This document shows positions 8,391 to 16,503 of a DNA stretch of 39,180 bases, piece by piece. The stretch covers positions 1 to 39,180 of the forward strand of contig CAYNNP010000034.1 of assembly GCA_964398215.1 (NCBI GenBank). Reading direction: 5' to 3'. The DNA is from CAYNNP01 sp964398215. Lineage in GTDB: Bacteria > Planctomycetota > Planctomycetia > Pirellulales > Pirellulaceae. Made by a program: the position numbers and the translations under genes. How positions within the stretch are numbered: the stretch's first letter is position 1; every line of letters starts with the position of its first letter. Below the pieces are notes generated by a model, which saw nothing but the letters and a program-made list of their open reading frames with translations, had not been told where the DNA came from and searched no databases.

Positions 8391-10006
8391 ACTTGAAAGA
8401 CCCCGCAGTTAAAATTCGCTTTGGGCGCTGGCCGTGTCGCGTAGGACAACGTTTCGATCAAGACCTTGCGTGTATCATGCGGTGCGATGATCCCGTCGAT
8501 CCATCCTCGCGCTGCGCCGTAGCGGATATCGGTTTGGCGATCGTAGCTTTGTGCCGTCGTTTCGTGCAGTTGCTGAATTTCTTCGTCGGACAGTTTGACG
8601 CCGCCACGCTCTGCTTGCCGCCGCTCCAGTGCCGCCAACACATTAGCGGCTTGGGCGCCACCCATCACAGCGTACTGAGCCCCCGGCCAGGCAAAAACAA
8701 AATGCGGGTCAAACGCCTTGCCGCACAGCGCGTAATGTCCGGCACCGAACGAACCACCGATGATGATCGTTATCCGCGGGACCGTCGAATTACTGATTGC
8801 GCTGACCATCTTCGCACCGCTTCGAATGATGCCCGACTGCTCAGCGTCACGTCCGACCATGAACCCGGTCACATCCTGAAGAAAGACAAGAGGCGTGTCC
8901 GTTTGGTTGCAATCCATCACGAACCGCGCCGCCTTGTCGGCTGCTTCGGCATAGATCACCCCACCGACTTGGATACCTTTGTCGGTACGCGTATTTTGAC
9001 GTTGGCTGGCAACGAACCCGACGCTGCGGCCGCCGATTTTCGCATAACAAGTCACCAGTGTTTTGCCAAAATAGCTTTTGTACTCGTTCATCGAATCAGC
9101 ATCGATCACAGACTTGAGGACTTCGCGAACATCGTATTCTTTGCGTCCATCAGGATTGATCAAGTCATACAGGTCAGCCGACGACGACGCCGGTTCCGAG
9201 TGTGATTCGATGCTTGGTGTTTGATAAGTGTCACTGTCCAGTGGTTCGACTAGGCTTCGCAGTCGCTGGATGCATGACTCGTCGTTGGGTTCGTAAAAGT
9301 CCACAGTTCCGCTGACTTCCGAGTGCATCATTGCCCCGCCCAATTCTTCATCGCTAACGACTTGCCCAATCGCAGCTTTCACCAGTGACGGACCGGCCAG
9401 GTAGAGCGCACTGCCTTCGGTCATCAGAATTTTGTCACACAAAACAGGCAGGTATGCGCCGCCGGCGACGCAATTTCCCATGATCGCTGCAAACTGCGGC
9501 AGCCCGGCAGCAGATAGCACGGCGTTGTTGCGAAAGATTCGTCCAAAGTCGTCTTCGTCAGGAAACACTTCGTCCTGCAGCGGCAAGAAAACGCCAGCAG
9601 AATCGACCAAGTAGATGATCGGCAGCGCACATCGAAACGCAATCCGCTGGGCCCGCAACACCTTCTTGATCGTCTGCGGAAAGAACGCGCCAGCTTTGAC
9701 CGTTGCGTCGTTGGCAATGATCATGCACGGACGTCTGTGAACTTGACCGATACCTGTGATGACGCCCGCTGCGGGAACATGGCCCCAGCGGTCATACATT
9801 CCAAAGGCCGCCCAGAGATTCAGTTCCAACAATTCCGAATCGTCATCCAACAACAGTTCGATCCGCTGACGACTCGTTAGGCGCCCAAGCTTTTGTTGAC
9901 GGACTCGCCCCTTGTCGCCCGTGCCTTCGCGGATCGCGGCTTCTTCCTGTTGAATCTGCACAGTCAGTTCACTGAGCCGCGTTTCGATGGCGCTTAAATC
10001 AATCAT
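8387..10006 (-). CDS. acyl-CoA carboxylase carboxyltransferase (beta) subunit, methylcrotonyl/geranyl-CoA type
   Basis: Biotin-dependent carboxyltransferase subunit of 539 residues, matching methylcrotonyl-CoA and geranyl-CoA carboxylase beta subunits in length and pattern. The two crotonase-like halves are seen: GNCVAGGAYLPVLCDKI, LAGPSLVKAAIG and SDEELGGAMMHSEVSG in the first; QVGGVIYAEAADKAARF, FLQDVTGFMVG, IIIGGSFGAGHYALCG and FAWPGAQYAVMGGAQAANVL in the second. A TTG start at 10027 is possible, but ATG 10006 (MIDLSAIETRL) has GGA about ten bases upstream and is preferred. The partner subunit with biotin carboxylase and biotin carrier is not in this operon; the nearest accB/accC genes are 22 kb away. 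It overlaps the AtuA gene by 4 bp. Confidence 0.9.
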   Translation of the reverse strand: MIDLSAIETRLSELTVQIQQEEAAIREGTGDKGRVRQQKLGRLTSRQRIELLLDDDSELLELNLWAAFGMYDRWGHVPAAGVITGIGQVHRRPCMIIANDATVKAGAFFPQTIKKVLRAQRIAFRCALPIIYLVDSAGVFLPLQDEVFPDEDDFGRIFRNNAVLSAAGLPQFAAIMGNCVAGGAYLPVLCDKILMTEGSALYLAGPSLVKAAIGQVVSDEELGGAMMHSEVSGTVDFYEPNDESCIQRLRSLVEPLDSDTYQTPSIESHSEPASSSADLYDLINPDGRKEYDVREVLKSVIDADSMNEYKSYFGKTLVTCYAKIGGRSVGFVASQRQNTRTDKGIQVGGVIYAEAADKAARFVMDCNQTDTPLVFLQDVTGFMVGRDAEQSGIIRSGAKMVSAISNSTVPRITIIIGGSFGAGHYALCGKAFDPHFVFAWPGAQYAVMGGAQAANVLAALERRQAERGGVKLSDEEIQQLHETTAQSYDRQTDIRYGAARGWIDGIIAPHDTRKVLIETLSYATRPAPKANFNCGVFQV

Positions 10007-10074
10007 TGACGATTCCAAAATAAACAATCTTTAAAGTACGCTTCGTTCTAACCTCATTCTGCTTTGTAATCCAA

Positions 10075-11513
10075 TCACCCGTTCATCGAAAACTCCGCAG
10101 CCTTCTGACGAATCGTATTCAAGAAATTTGCCGCGCCGACGCCATTGACGATTCGATGATCAAAACTCATTGTCAACGAAACTGTCTTGCGAAACTCAAA
10201 GCCTCGGTCGAGGGGAAACGGTTCGTCCCGAACTGCACCGACTGCCAAAGTCGCGACCGCAGGAGTCACAACTACCGGAATCCCAACTCGCATTCCAGCT
10301 GTGCCGATATTTGACACAGTCACCGTCGTCGTTGCGTCGATCTGGTCCTTGCCGCCCCGCGCTTCTTCGATCCGGTCCTTCATTTCACTAAAGAACGCAG
10401 GTCGGTTCAGCGTATCCGCTTTGCGAATGACCGCTGTGTTCAGCAGGTCGTTTTCGCGCGAAACAGCAATCCCCAGGTTCGCGTGCTTGTAAGTCCGCAG
10501 GGTTTCTCCGTCACTTGAAAGCGAACTGCGAAAACGGGGATGTTCTGAAAGAGCCTGAGCAATGCACCACGTCAACATTGCGAAGCTCGTCGGGCCGCCC
10601 GTCTCACGAGTCTCTTGTCTCGCCGCGTAGATCGATGTCCAATCAACATCGGTCTCCAGGACCGCGGCAAGCACGACTTGCATGCCACGGGCCATCCGAA
10701 AGTTCAGTGTTCGCTGGTCCGCAGCGAGCGGCCGTTCATCGTAATCCGCTGTGCTGACGGTTCGTCCCGACGAGCGATTGCCGGTCGGCGCCATCGCTGT
10801 CTGCGAAATACCTGGCGACGAAATACCTGGCGACGAAATGCCCGCCGCACCTTGGTTCGCCAAGAAAGCATGANNNNNNNNNNNNNNNNNNNNNNNNNNN
10901 NNNNNNNNNNNNNNNNNNNNNNNNNNNNNNNNNNNNNNNNNNNNNNNNNNNNNNNNNNNNNNNNNNNNNNNNNCGAAATACCTGGCGACGAAATGCCCGC
11001 CGCACCTTGGTTCGCCAAGAAAGCATGAACGTCTTGCGGCAACAGTCGCTTGCCAGACGCAGGGATTTGATCCGCAAGATGAGCGACACCTTTTTCGCGC
11101 AACAACCGCCGGGTCGCTGGTGGAATCGGTTTGCCACCAGCCGCAGTGTGCGCGGGACGATTGCTTTGTGCGGCAAGAGCCTGCGCCGAATCTGCTGGTG
11201 CCGGATCGCTGGCGGCGGGTTTTGCAGCTGGACCCGCAGCGTCACCATGGCCCTTTATCTCTTTGACACCGTCGGCGACATTCATCGTGCCGATTTCTGC
11301 GCCAATTGGCAGAACCGCATCGACATCTGCCACCCAGCTAGCGATCGTGCCGACGTAGGGCGATTCGATTTCGCTAATCGCCTTGTCGGTTTCGATTACG
11401 AAAATGGGTTCATCTTTTTTTACGGCATCACCAGGTTGCTTCAGCAGTTCGACCAATCGAGCTTCCTGAAGACCTTCACCGAGTTGCGGAATTTTGACCG
11501 AAACTATCGCCAT
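10075..11513 (-). CDS. dihydrolipoamide acyltransferase (E2) of a branched-chain 2-oxoacid dehydrogenase, interrupted by an assembly gap
   Basis: Lipoyl-bearing acyltransferase that moves the acyl group from E1 to CoA. The N-terminal part (from ATG 11513) has a lipoyl domain with ETDKA (lipoyl-Lys about 44), an Ala/Pro linker and a peripheral-subunit-binding domain (PPATRRLLREKG...LPQDVHAFL). The part before the gap carries the catalytic domain ending in SFDHRIVNGVGAANFL. The canonical acyltransferase motif is DHRxxDG; here the Asp is Asn. Bases on the two sides of the N run are a 55-bp duplicate. Deleting one copy and the 100 N restores one continuous frame of about 427 residues, so the gene is very likely intact in the organism. 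Start 11513 is ATG; a TTG lies one codon earlier. The gene follows E1 after 101 bp. No E3 (lipoamide dehydrogenase) is in the window. Confidence 0.88.
10874..10973. other. assembly gap of 100 N
   Basis: Exactly 100 unspecified bases. The 55 bases before it (10819-10873) are identical to the 55 bases after it (10974-11028). This is what two contigs sharing a k-mer-length overlap look like when a scaffolder joins them with a default gap instead of merging them. Removing 155 bases restores the E2 reading frame. A 15-bp tandem repeat (unit ACCTGGCGACGAAAT) lies at the junction and may be why the assembly broke. Confidence 0.95.
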
Positions 11514-11614
11514 CAAATTTGCATCATGTTTTTGGGTACGTGTATTTTCTATCGCCGCAACTCATTTGCATTGAATAAAACGAGACGCTGCAGAACGCAG
11601 TGTCGTGTTTGAAT

Positions 11615-13630
11615 TTACGCTTCATTGTCCATCACGTCGCGAACAGCCGCCACAATCTCGTCCGCCGACGGCAACGCGGCGTATTCAAAGATCGGGTTAT
11701 ATCCGATATGGACATCAGGCCGTGACACCAACTTTGGTGATTCCAGCAAGCTATAAAAACTGTCTTCCGCTGACGTTAACTCGCTAATGATCATCTGGCC
11801 AACGCTGCATGACTGTGCATCTTCTTGAACAACGACCAGACGGCCTGTCTTTTTCAAAGACTCTTTCAAGGTGTCTCGGTCCCAAGGCTGGATCGATCGC
11901 AAGTCAATGATTTCGATCGAAATGTCTGCTTCTAATTGAGATGCGACCTCCAAGGAAAGCTCGACGCAGTTGCCCCAAGTAACCAAGGTGACATCGTTTC
12001 CTTGACGTCGAATTCGCGCCTTTCCAAACGGCACGGCGGGCAAGTTTTCATCGACGTGAACCGGTTGGCGAATCAAATGCTTGGGCAACAGCACGATCGT
12101 CGGATCTTCTGCAGACAATGCGGTCCACAGCAACCCCGAAGCGTCTTCGGGCGTCGATGGAATCACCACACGCAATCCTGGAGTATGAACAAACCACGAC
12201 TCATTGGCTTGGCTGTGCCACAGCGAACCGCCTGGCAGGTACGCGCCGTAGGGTGCATAAATCACAACTGGACAAGTCCAGTCGCCATTGGTCCGCCAGC
12301 GCAGAGTCGACAGGTTTTGCGAAATTTGGTTCCACGCCGGTCCGACAAAATCAACAAATTGAATTTCAAATACTGGTCGCATTCCGATGCTGGCCATCCC
12401 GCAGGCAACACCAGCAATCGTCGCCTCGGCCAACGGCGAATTGAACACCCGATTCGGATGCTTGTCGCTCAGGCCAGCGGTCAGCTTGAAAACGCCGCCC
12501 TTGGGGTCTTCGATGTCTTCGCCAAACATGACACGTGAAGAATCCTGATCAAGCGCTGCATGCAATGTTTCATTGAACGCATCAACCATTCGTATCTTGC
12601 GACCACCCTTCAGTGGCGGCGCTGTCGCTGTCGGTTCAGGACCGAATAATTCATCAAACAAACAAGACGCTTTCGGGTCTTGTGCAAGCTCCGCACGCTC
12701 GTATTCGGCGTCAACCTCTGCGGCCAACTCCAGCTTGGTTTCTTCCCACTGCTGGGCAGTGATTCGCCCATCCTCGATCACTTCTGCGGCCAAGACTTCG
12801 ATCGGATCACGCTCCATCATCTCGGATATTTCGTCCAAGCTCCGGTAGGTTCGATGATCGTCACTGCTGGTGTGGCTACAAAGTCGATCTAGATCACAGA
12901 CCAAAATCGACGGCCCATCGCCACCCCTAGCCTTTGCGATCGCCTTGCGACCAGCGTTGGCTACTTCCGCTGGTTCGCGTCCATCAACTTGCTGAATTCC
13001 AATCGCGTCCGCAAACACACCCAGCTTGAACGGATTGAAATCGTCGGTACATGTACTGATCCCGTAACGATTGTCTTCGACAATAAAGATGATTGGCAGT
13101 TGCCGAGCCACTGCGAACGCAACCGCTTCGTAAAACTCACCTTGCCGGGACGCCGCATCGCCTGTGGTCGCTACTACGATTCCCGATTGATTTTGCAGTT
13201 GCTGCGCCCATGCAACTCCGCACGCTGGCAACAAATTGGCTCCCGTCGGTGTTGGCACACTCCACACTTTCCGTTCCCGACAGGAATAGTGCCCTGGCAT
13301 CTGGCGACCACCACTGCTGCTGGCGGCCTTTGCAAAGTAGGCCAGAGCGAGGTCGTAATGACTAACACCTCGGCCGAGCACCATCGCGCGATCACGATAG
13401 TAGGGAAACAGATAGTCCGTGTCCTTCATCAACAGCGAAATCACGGCAAGCGATTCGTGTCCCATCCCCGCGACTTGGAACCATCCCTTGCTTTGCCGCA
13501 GCAAAACACCCTCGCGATGATCGCCGTGCCGACAGGCGTACATAAGCTTTAGAAGATCTACCCGATCAATCAGCTTGGATTCTTCAAGCGAATGAAGCTC
13601 TCGTTGAATGCTGGACATTTCTTGTTCCAT
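11615..13630 (-). CDS. 2-oxoacid dehydrogenase E1, alpha and beta subunits fused
   Basis: Thiamine-diphosphate-dependent dehydrogenase of 671 residues, a head-to-tail fusion of E1-alpha and E1-beta as found in some branched-chain 2-oxoacid dehydrogenases. The alpha half shows GRQMPGHYS and the ThDP motif GDA...VEDNRYGIST (about 157-187; the usual third residue of the motif is Gly). The beta half starts near 340 with IRMVDAFNETL and has GEDIEDPKGGVFKLT, NSPLAEATIAGVACGMA, RPVFEIQFVDFV, PYGAYLPGGSLWHSQ and HTPGLRVVIPSTPEDA. Together with E2 it would oxidise the 2-oxoacids of valine, leucine and isoleucine to acyl-CoAs. ATG 13630 is preferred (GGGGA about nine bases upstream); ATG 13618 is an alternative. 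It heads the minus-strand operon. Confidence 0.9.
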   Translation of the reverse strand: MEQEMSSIQRELHSLEESKLIDRVDLLKLMYACRHGDHREGVLLRQSKGWFQVAGMGHESLAVISLLMKDTDYLFPYYRDRAMVLGRGVSHYDLALAYFAKAASSSGGRQMPGHYSCRERKVWSVPTPTGANLLPACGVAWAQQLQNQSGIVVATTGDAASRQGEFYEAVAFAVARQLPIIFIVEDNRYGISTCTDDFNPFKLGVFADAIGIQQVDGREPAEVANAGRKAIAKARGGDGPSILVCDLDRLCSHTSSDDHRTYRSLDEISEMMERDPIEVLAAEVIEDGRITAQQWEETKLELAAEVDAEYERAELAQDPKASCLFDELFGPEPTATAPPLKGGRKIRMVDAFNETLHAALDQDSSRVMFGEDIEDPKGGVFKLTAGLSDKHPNRVFNSPLAEATIAGVACGMASIGMRPVFEIQFVDFVGPAWNQISQNLSTLRWRTNGDWTCPVVIYAPYGAYLPGGSLWHSQANESWFVHTPGLRVVIPSTPEDASGLLWTALSAEDPTIVLLPKHLIRQPVHVDENLPAVPFGKARIRRQGNDVTLVTWGNCVELSLEVASQLEADISIEIIDLRSIQPWDRDTLKESLKKTGRLVVVQEDAQSCSVGQMIISELTSAEDSFYSLLESPKLVSRPDVHIGYNPIFEYAALPSADEIVAAVRDVMDNEA

Positions 13631-13889
13631 TTGGTGTCCCCAGTCGCAAAAGGCGAAAGGCAAAAAGCTGCCGATGCCCCCTTCCCAATCAGAGATCGGA
13701 GCATCACTTTGCGACTAGGATTTTTCCCACAGAATAGTTTCTTGATGAATAATCTACCGCTGTAGAGCTTCCTCTATTGGCAGATCTTCAGGAATAGTAT
13801 ACCTTTTTATCGGTTTGTTCTACCGCAGAGTCAAGCCGGCAAATTAAATTCGTGAATGTTGCTGCGGAGCGTATATTCTTCGATATCGA
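13631..13889. promoter_or_regulatory. divergent promoter region between the catabolic operon and lrp-type regulator
   Basis: This 259-bp AT-richer gap must hold promoters for both transcription units. A candidate operator TCTACCGCTGTAGA (five-base arms TCTAC/GTAGA) lies at 13753-13766, and its first eight bases recur at 13819-13826. Such imperfect, spaced sites are common for Lrp/AsnC proteins, and the adjacent gene encodes one, so autoregulation plus control of the operon is plausible. TATATT at 13872-13877 is the only obvious box-like element; I cannot assign start sites. Confidence 0.4.
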
Positions 13890-14366
13890 ATGCCAGAACT
13901 GAAGCTCGACCGAACAGACTTCGAGATCTTGGAGATGCTGCAAGTGGACGCGCGGATCTCCAACAAGGAACTCGCAGAGGCGAATAAGATCTCGCCGTCG
14001 ACTTGCTGGGAGCGCGTCAAGCGGCTGAAGAATGCTGGCGTGATCGAAGGCTACCATGCGAACGTCAACCCGAAAGAGTTGGGGATCGAAGTCCAAGCGA
14101 TGATTTCGATTCGTTTGCGACAGCATGCATCGATCGACTTTGATGCGTTGAGCGACGAGATTTCAAAAACGAAAGAAGTCGTCAATTTCTATCTCCTCTC
14201 TGGCGGAACCGACCTCTTGGTGCATGTCGCCGTTCGCGACGTCAATCATTTACGTTCAGTTGTCGTGGACAAGTTCACGGCGCGTTACGAAATCGCGCAC
14301 CTCGAAACCGCTTTGATTTTTGAATACGTCAAAGGCGCTGTCTTGCCCAACTATCACGCCGGATAA
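13890..14366 (+). CDS. Lrp/AsnC-family transcriptional regulator
   Basis: 158 residues, the usual Lrp/AsnC size. An N-terminal winged helix-turn-helix (LDRTDFEILEMLQVDARISNKELAEANKIS, followed by CWERVKRLKNAGVIEGYHA) precedes the RAM ligand-binding domain (VQAMISIRL...VVNFYLLSGGTDLLVHVAVRDVNHLRSVV). Proteins of this family form octamers and often respond to amino acids. It is transcribed away from the branched-chain catabolic operon and upstream of the thiolase gene (50-bp gap), so it is the likely local regulator, perhaps sensing a branched-chain amino acid such as leucine; the ligand is inference. Confidence 0.93.
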   Translation: MPELKLDRTDFEILEMLQVDARISNKELAEANKISPSTCWERVKRLKNAGVIEGYHANVNPKELGIEVQAMISIRLRQHASIDFDALSDEISKTKEVVNFYLLSGGTDLLVHVAVRDVNHLRSVVVDKFTARYEIAHLETALIFEYVKGAVLPNYHAG

Positions 14367-14416
14367 CCGTTCGCAGAAATTCCAACACGCAATCCAACAA
14401 CCTCAGAGAAAATGTT

Positions 14417-15598
14417 ATGACCGAAGTCGTTATCACCGCAGCCAAACGTACGCCCATCGGTAGCTTTCAAGGAACGTTGTCGACGGTGCCAGCTGTTGAT
14501 CTTGGCGCGATCGCTATACGTAGCGCGGTTGAGCAATCGGGAGTTGATGCGAAAGATGTTGACGAAGTCCTGATGGGCATGGTGCTGACTGCTGGAGCTG
14601 GACAAGCACCGGCGCGACAAGCAGCCATCAATGCGTCACTGCCAGTTTCGGTGCCATGCACGACAATCAATAAAGTCTGTGGTTCGGGGCTGAAGACAGC
14701 GATGTTCGCGCATCAAGCTATTTTGTGCGGAGACATCAAGGTCGCGGTCGCTGGCGGAATGGAAACCATGAGTATGGCGCCGTACGTGTTGCCCAACGCT
14801 CGTTCCGGTTACCGAATGGGGCCAGGAGAATTGGTTGACGCAATGATTCACGATGGACTTTGGGATCCGTTTGGTAATTCAGGAATGGGTGACTATGGCG
14901 ATCTGTGCGCGAGAGAAAAAGACTTTTCGCGGGACGTACAAGATGCCTACGCGATCCGAAGCTACGAACGTGCGATCGCAGCCCAAGCGTCAGGGGCTTT
15001 TGACAATGAAATCGTTTCGGTTGATGTAAAGTCGCGCAAGGCAACGAACACGGTGGCGGCGGATGAAGAACCAAGTCGTTTTCGCCCCGAAAAGATCCCA
15101 GGTCTGCGGCCGGCGTTTTCCAAGGAAGGTTCAGTCACTGCGGCCAACGCATCAAAGATTTCCGATGGCGCTGCTGCGGTCGTCGTCATGCAACAGGAGA
15201 TGGCCAAAGCAACCGGCGCCCCCGCGTTGGCCAAAATCGTATCCACCGGATCTTTCGCGCAGCAACCCGAATGGTTCACCACGGCGCCTGCCGGGGCGAT
15301 CAGCAACGCGTTGAAAAAAGCGAATTTGTCCGCCGGCGACATTGATCTCTACGAAATCAACGAAGCCTTTGCGGTGGTGGCACTGGCGACAATCCAAGAG
15401 CTGAAATTGGATGAAAACAAGGTGAATGTGCTTGGTGGAGCGGTTAGCTTGGGGCATCCCATCGGGTGCTCGGGTACTCGGATTTTGGTCACACTGATCC
15501 ATGCATTGCGACAACAGAACAAGCGTTATGGCTGTGCCGCTTTGTGCATCGGAGGCGGTGAAGCGGTGGCAATGATTGTTGAAAACCCGGATGCTTGA
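14417..15598 (+). CDS. acetyl-CoA C-acyltransferase (thiolase)
   Basis: Thiolase of 393 residues. The nucleophile Cys88 is in NKVCGSGLKT, GGMETMSMAPY is typical of the loop region, EINEAFA precedes the C-terminal half, His347 is in GGAVSLGHPIGCSG and the acid/base Cys377 is in CIGGGEA. All three catalytic residues are present. It would split a 3-oxoacyl-CoA with CoA (degradation direction), for isoleucine 2-methylacetoacetyl-CoA into acetyl-CoA and propionyl-CoA; acetoacetyl-CoA is an equally possible substrate. It is first of three beta-oxidation genes, followed after 48 bp by the hydroxyacyl-CoA dehydrogenase. Confidence 0.95.
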   Translation: MTEVVITAAKRTPIGSFQGTLSTVPAVDLGAIAIRSAVEQSGVDAKDVDEVLMGMVLTAGAGQAPARQAAINASLPVSVPCTTINKVCGSGLKTAMFAHQAILCGDIKVAVAGGMETMSMAPYVLPNARSGYRMGPGELVDAMIHDGLWDPFGNSGMGDYGDLCAREKDFSRDVQDAYAIRSYERAIAAQASGAFDNEIVSVDVKSRKATNTVAADEEPSRFRPEKIPGLRPAFSKEGSVTAANASKISDGAAAVVVMQQEMAKATGAPALAKIVSTGSFAQQPEWFTTAPAGAISNALKKANLSAGDIDLYEINEAFAVVALATIQELKLDENKVNVLGGAVSLGHPIGCSGTRILVTLIHALRQQNKRYGCAALCIGGGEAVAMIVENPDA

Positions 15599-15646
15599 TC
15601 AGTTTGGAATCGGCATCCCAACGAACGAAAATAGAAGAGACTACTG

Positions 15647-16501
15647 ATGGAAATCAACAAACTGGGCGTGATCGGCGCGGGCCAAATGGGTGCCGGAATT
15701 GCGCAGGTTGCAGCACAAGCCGGCTTGTCAGTTGTTATCACGGACGTCGATGACAATAGATTAGACGCTGGGCGTGCAGCGATCGAATCTTCGATGCAGC
15801 GATTGGTAAAGAAAGAGCGTTTGTCCAAGGATGAAATGCAGCAGGCGCTTGAGCGGTTGACCTTGACGACCGACATTGCGCAGCACAGTGATCGCCAAAT
15901 CGTCATCGAAGCCGTTCCGGAAATGGAAGAATTGAAGCAAACGATTCTTCAATCGGTCGAATCCGTTTGCGCGAAAGACGCCATCATCGCAAGCAATACG
16001 TCTTCGATTTCGATCACACGTTTAGGTTCCACGTTGCAATCGCCATCGCGGTTCATCGGCATGCATTTCATGAACCCGGTGCCGATCATGGAATTGGTCG
16101 AAGTGATTCGCGGTGCTGCGACCGATCAAGCGACTTGCGACCAAACGATCGCCTTGGCAAATCGGCTTGGCAAACAGACAACGATCGCCAATGACTTTCC
16201 AGGCTTCATCTCGAATCGGATTCTGATGCCAATGATCAACGAAGCGTTCTGTGCGTTGATGGAAGGCGTTGGAACTGCCGAGGACATTGATTTGACAATG
16301 AAACTCGGAGCCGGTCATCCGATTGGACCTCTAGCATTGGCAGACCTAATTGGGCTCGATACGTGCCTTTCGATCATGGAAATCCTGCACGCCGAACTGG
16401 GTGATTCCAAGTACCGACCATGTCCACTTTTGCGGCGACATGTAGCAGCAGGTTGGTTGGGGCGAAAAACGGAAAAAGGTGTTTTTACCTACGGAGACTG
16501 A
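15647..16501 (+). CDS. 3-hydroxyacyl-CoA (3-hydroxybutyryl-CoA) dehydrogenase
   Basis: NAD-dependent short-chain 3-hydroxyacyl-CoA dehydrogenase of 284 residues, the typical stand-alone length. The Rossmann motif GAGQMGAGIAQ is near the N-terminus. IASNTSSISIT, IGMHFMNPVPIMELVEVI (catalytic His) and NDFPGFISNRILMPMINEA follow, and the C-terminal helical domain has MKLGAGHPIGPLALADLIGLD. It oxidises a 3-hydroxyacyl-CoA to the 3-oxoacyl-CoA used by the upstream thiolase. The stop is 2 bp before the next gene, so translation is probably coupled. Start ATG 15647 is preceded by AGAGAC a few bases upstream. Confidence 0.94.
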   Translation: MEINKLGVIGAGQMGAGIAQVAAQAGLSVVITDVDDNRLDAGRAAIESSMQRLVKKERLSKDEMQQALERLTLTTDIAQHSDRQIVIEAVPEMEELKQTILQSVESVCAKDAIIASNTSSISITRLGSTLQSPSRFIGMHFMNPVPIMELVEVIRGAATDQATCDQTIALANRLGKQTTIANDFPGFISNRILMPMINEAFCALMEGVGTAEDIDLTMKLGAGHPIGPLALADLIGLDTCLSIMEILHAELGDSKYRPCPLLRRHVAAGWLGRKTEKGVFTYGD

Positions 16502-16503
16502 CC

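Noticed and set aside
10801..10873. The repeated bases around the gap as a mobile-element target duplication.
   Set aside because: The duplicate is 55 bases, far longer than usual target duplications, and the coding frame closes perfectly when one copy is removed.
10615..11028. Open frames that cross the run of N.
   Set aside because: They exist only because N codons are read through; the flanking duplicate shows the gap is an assembly artefact.
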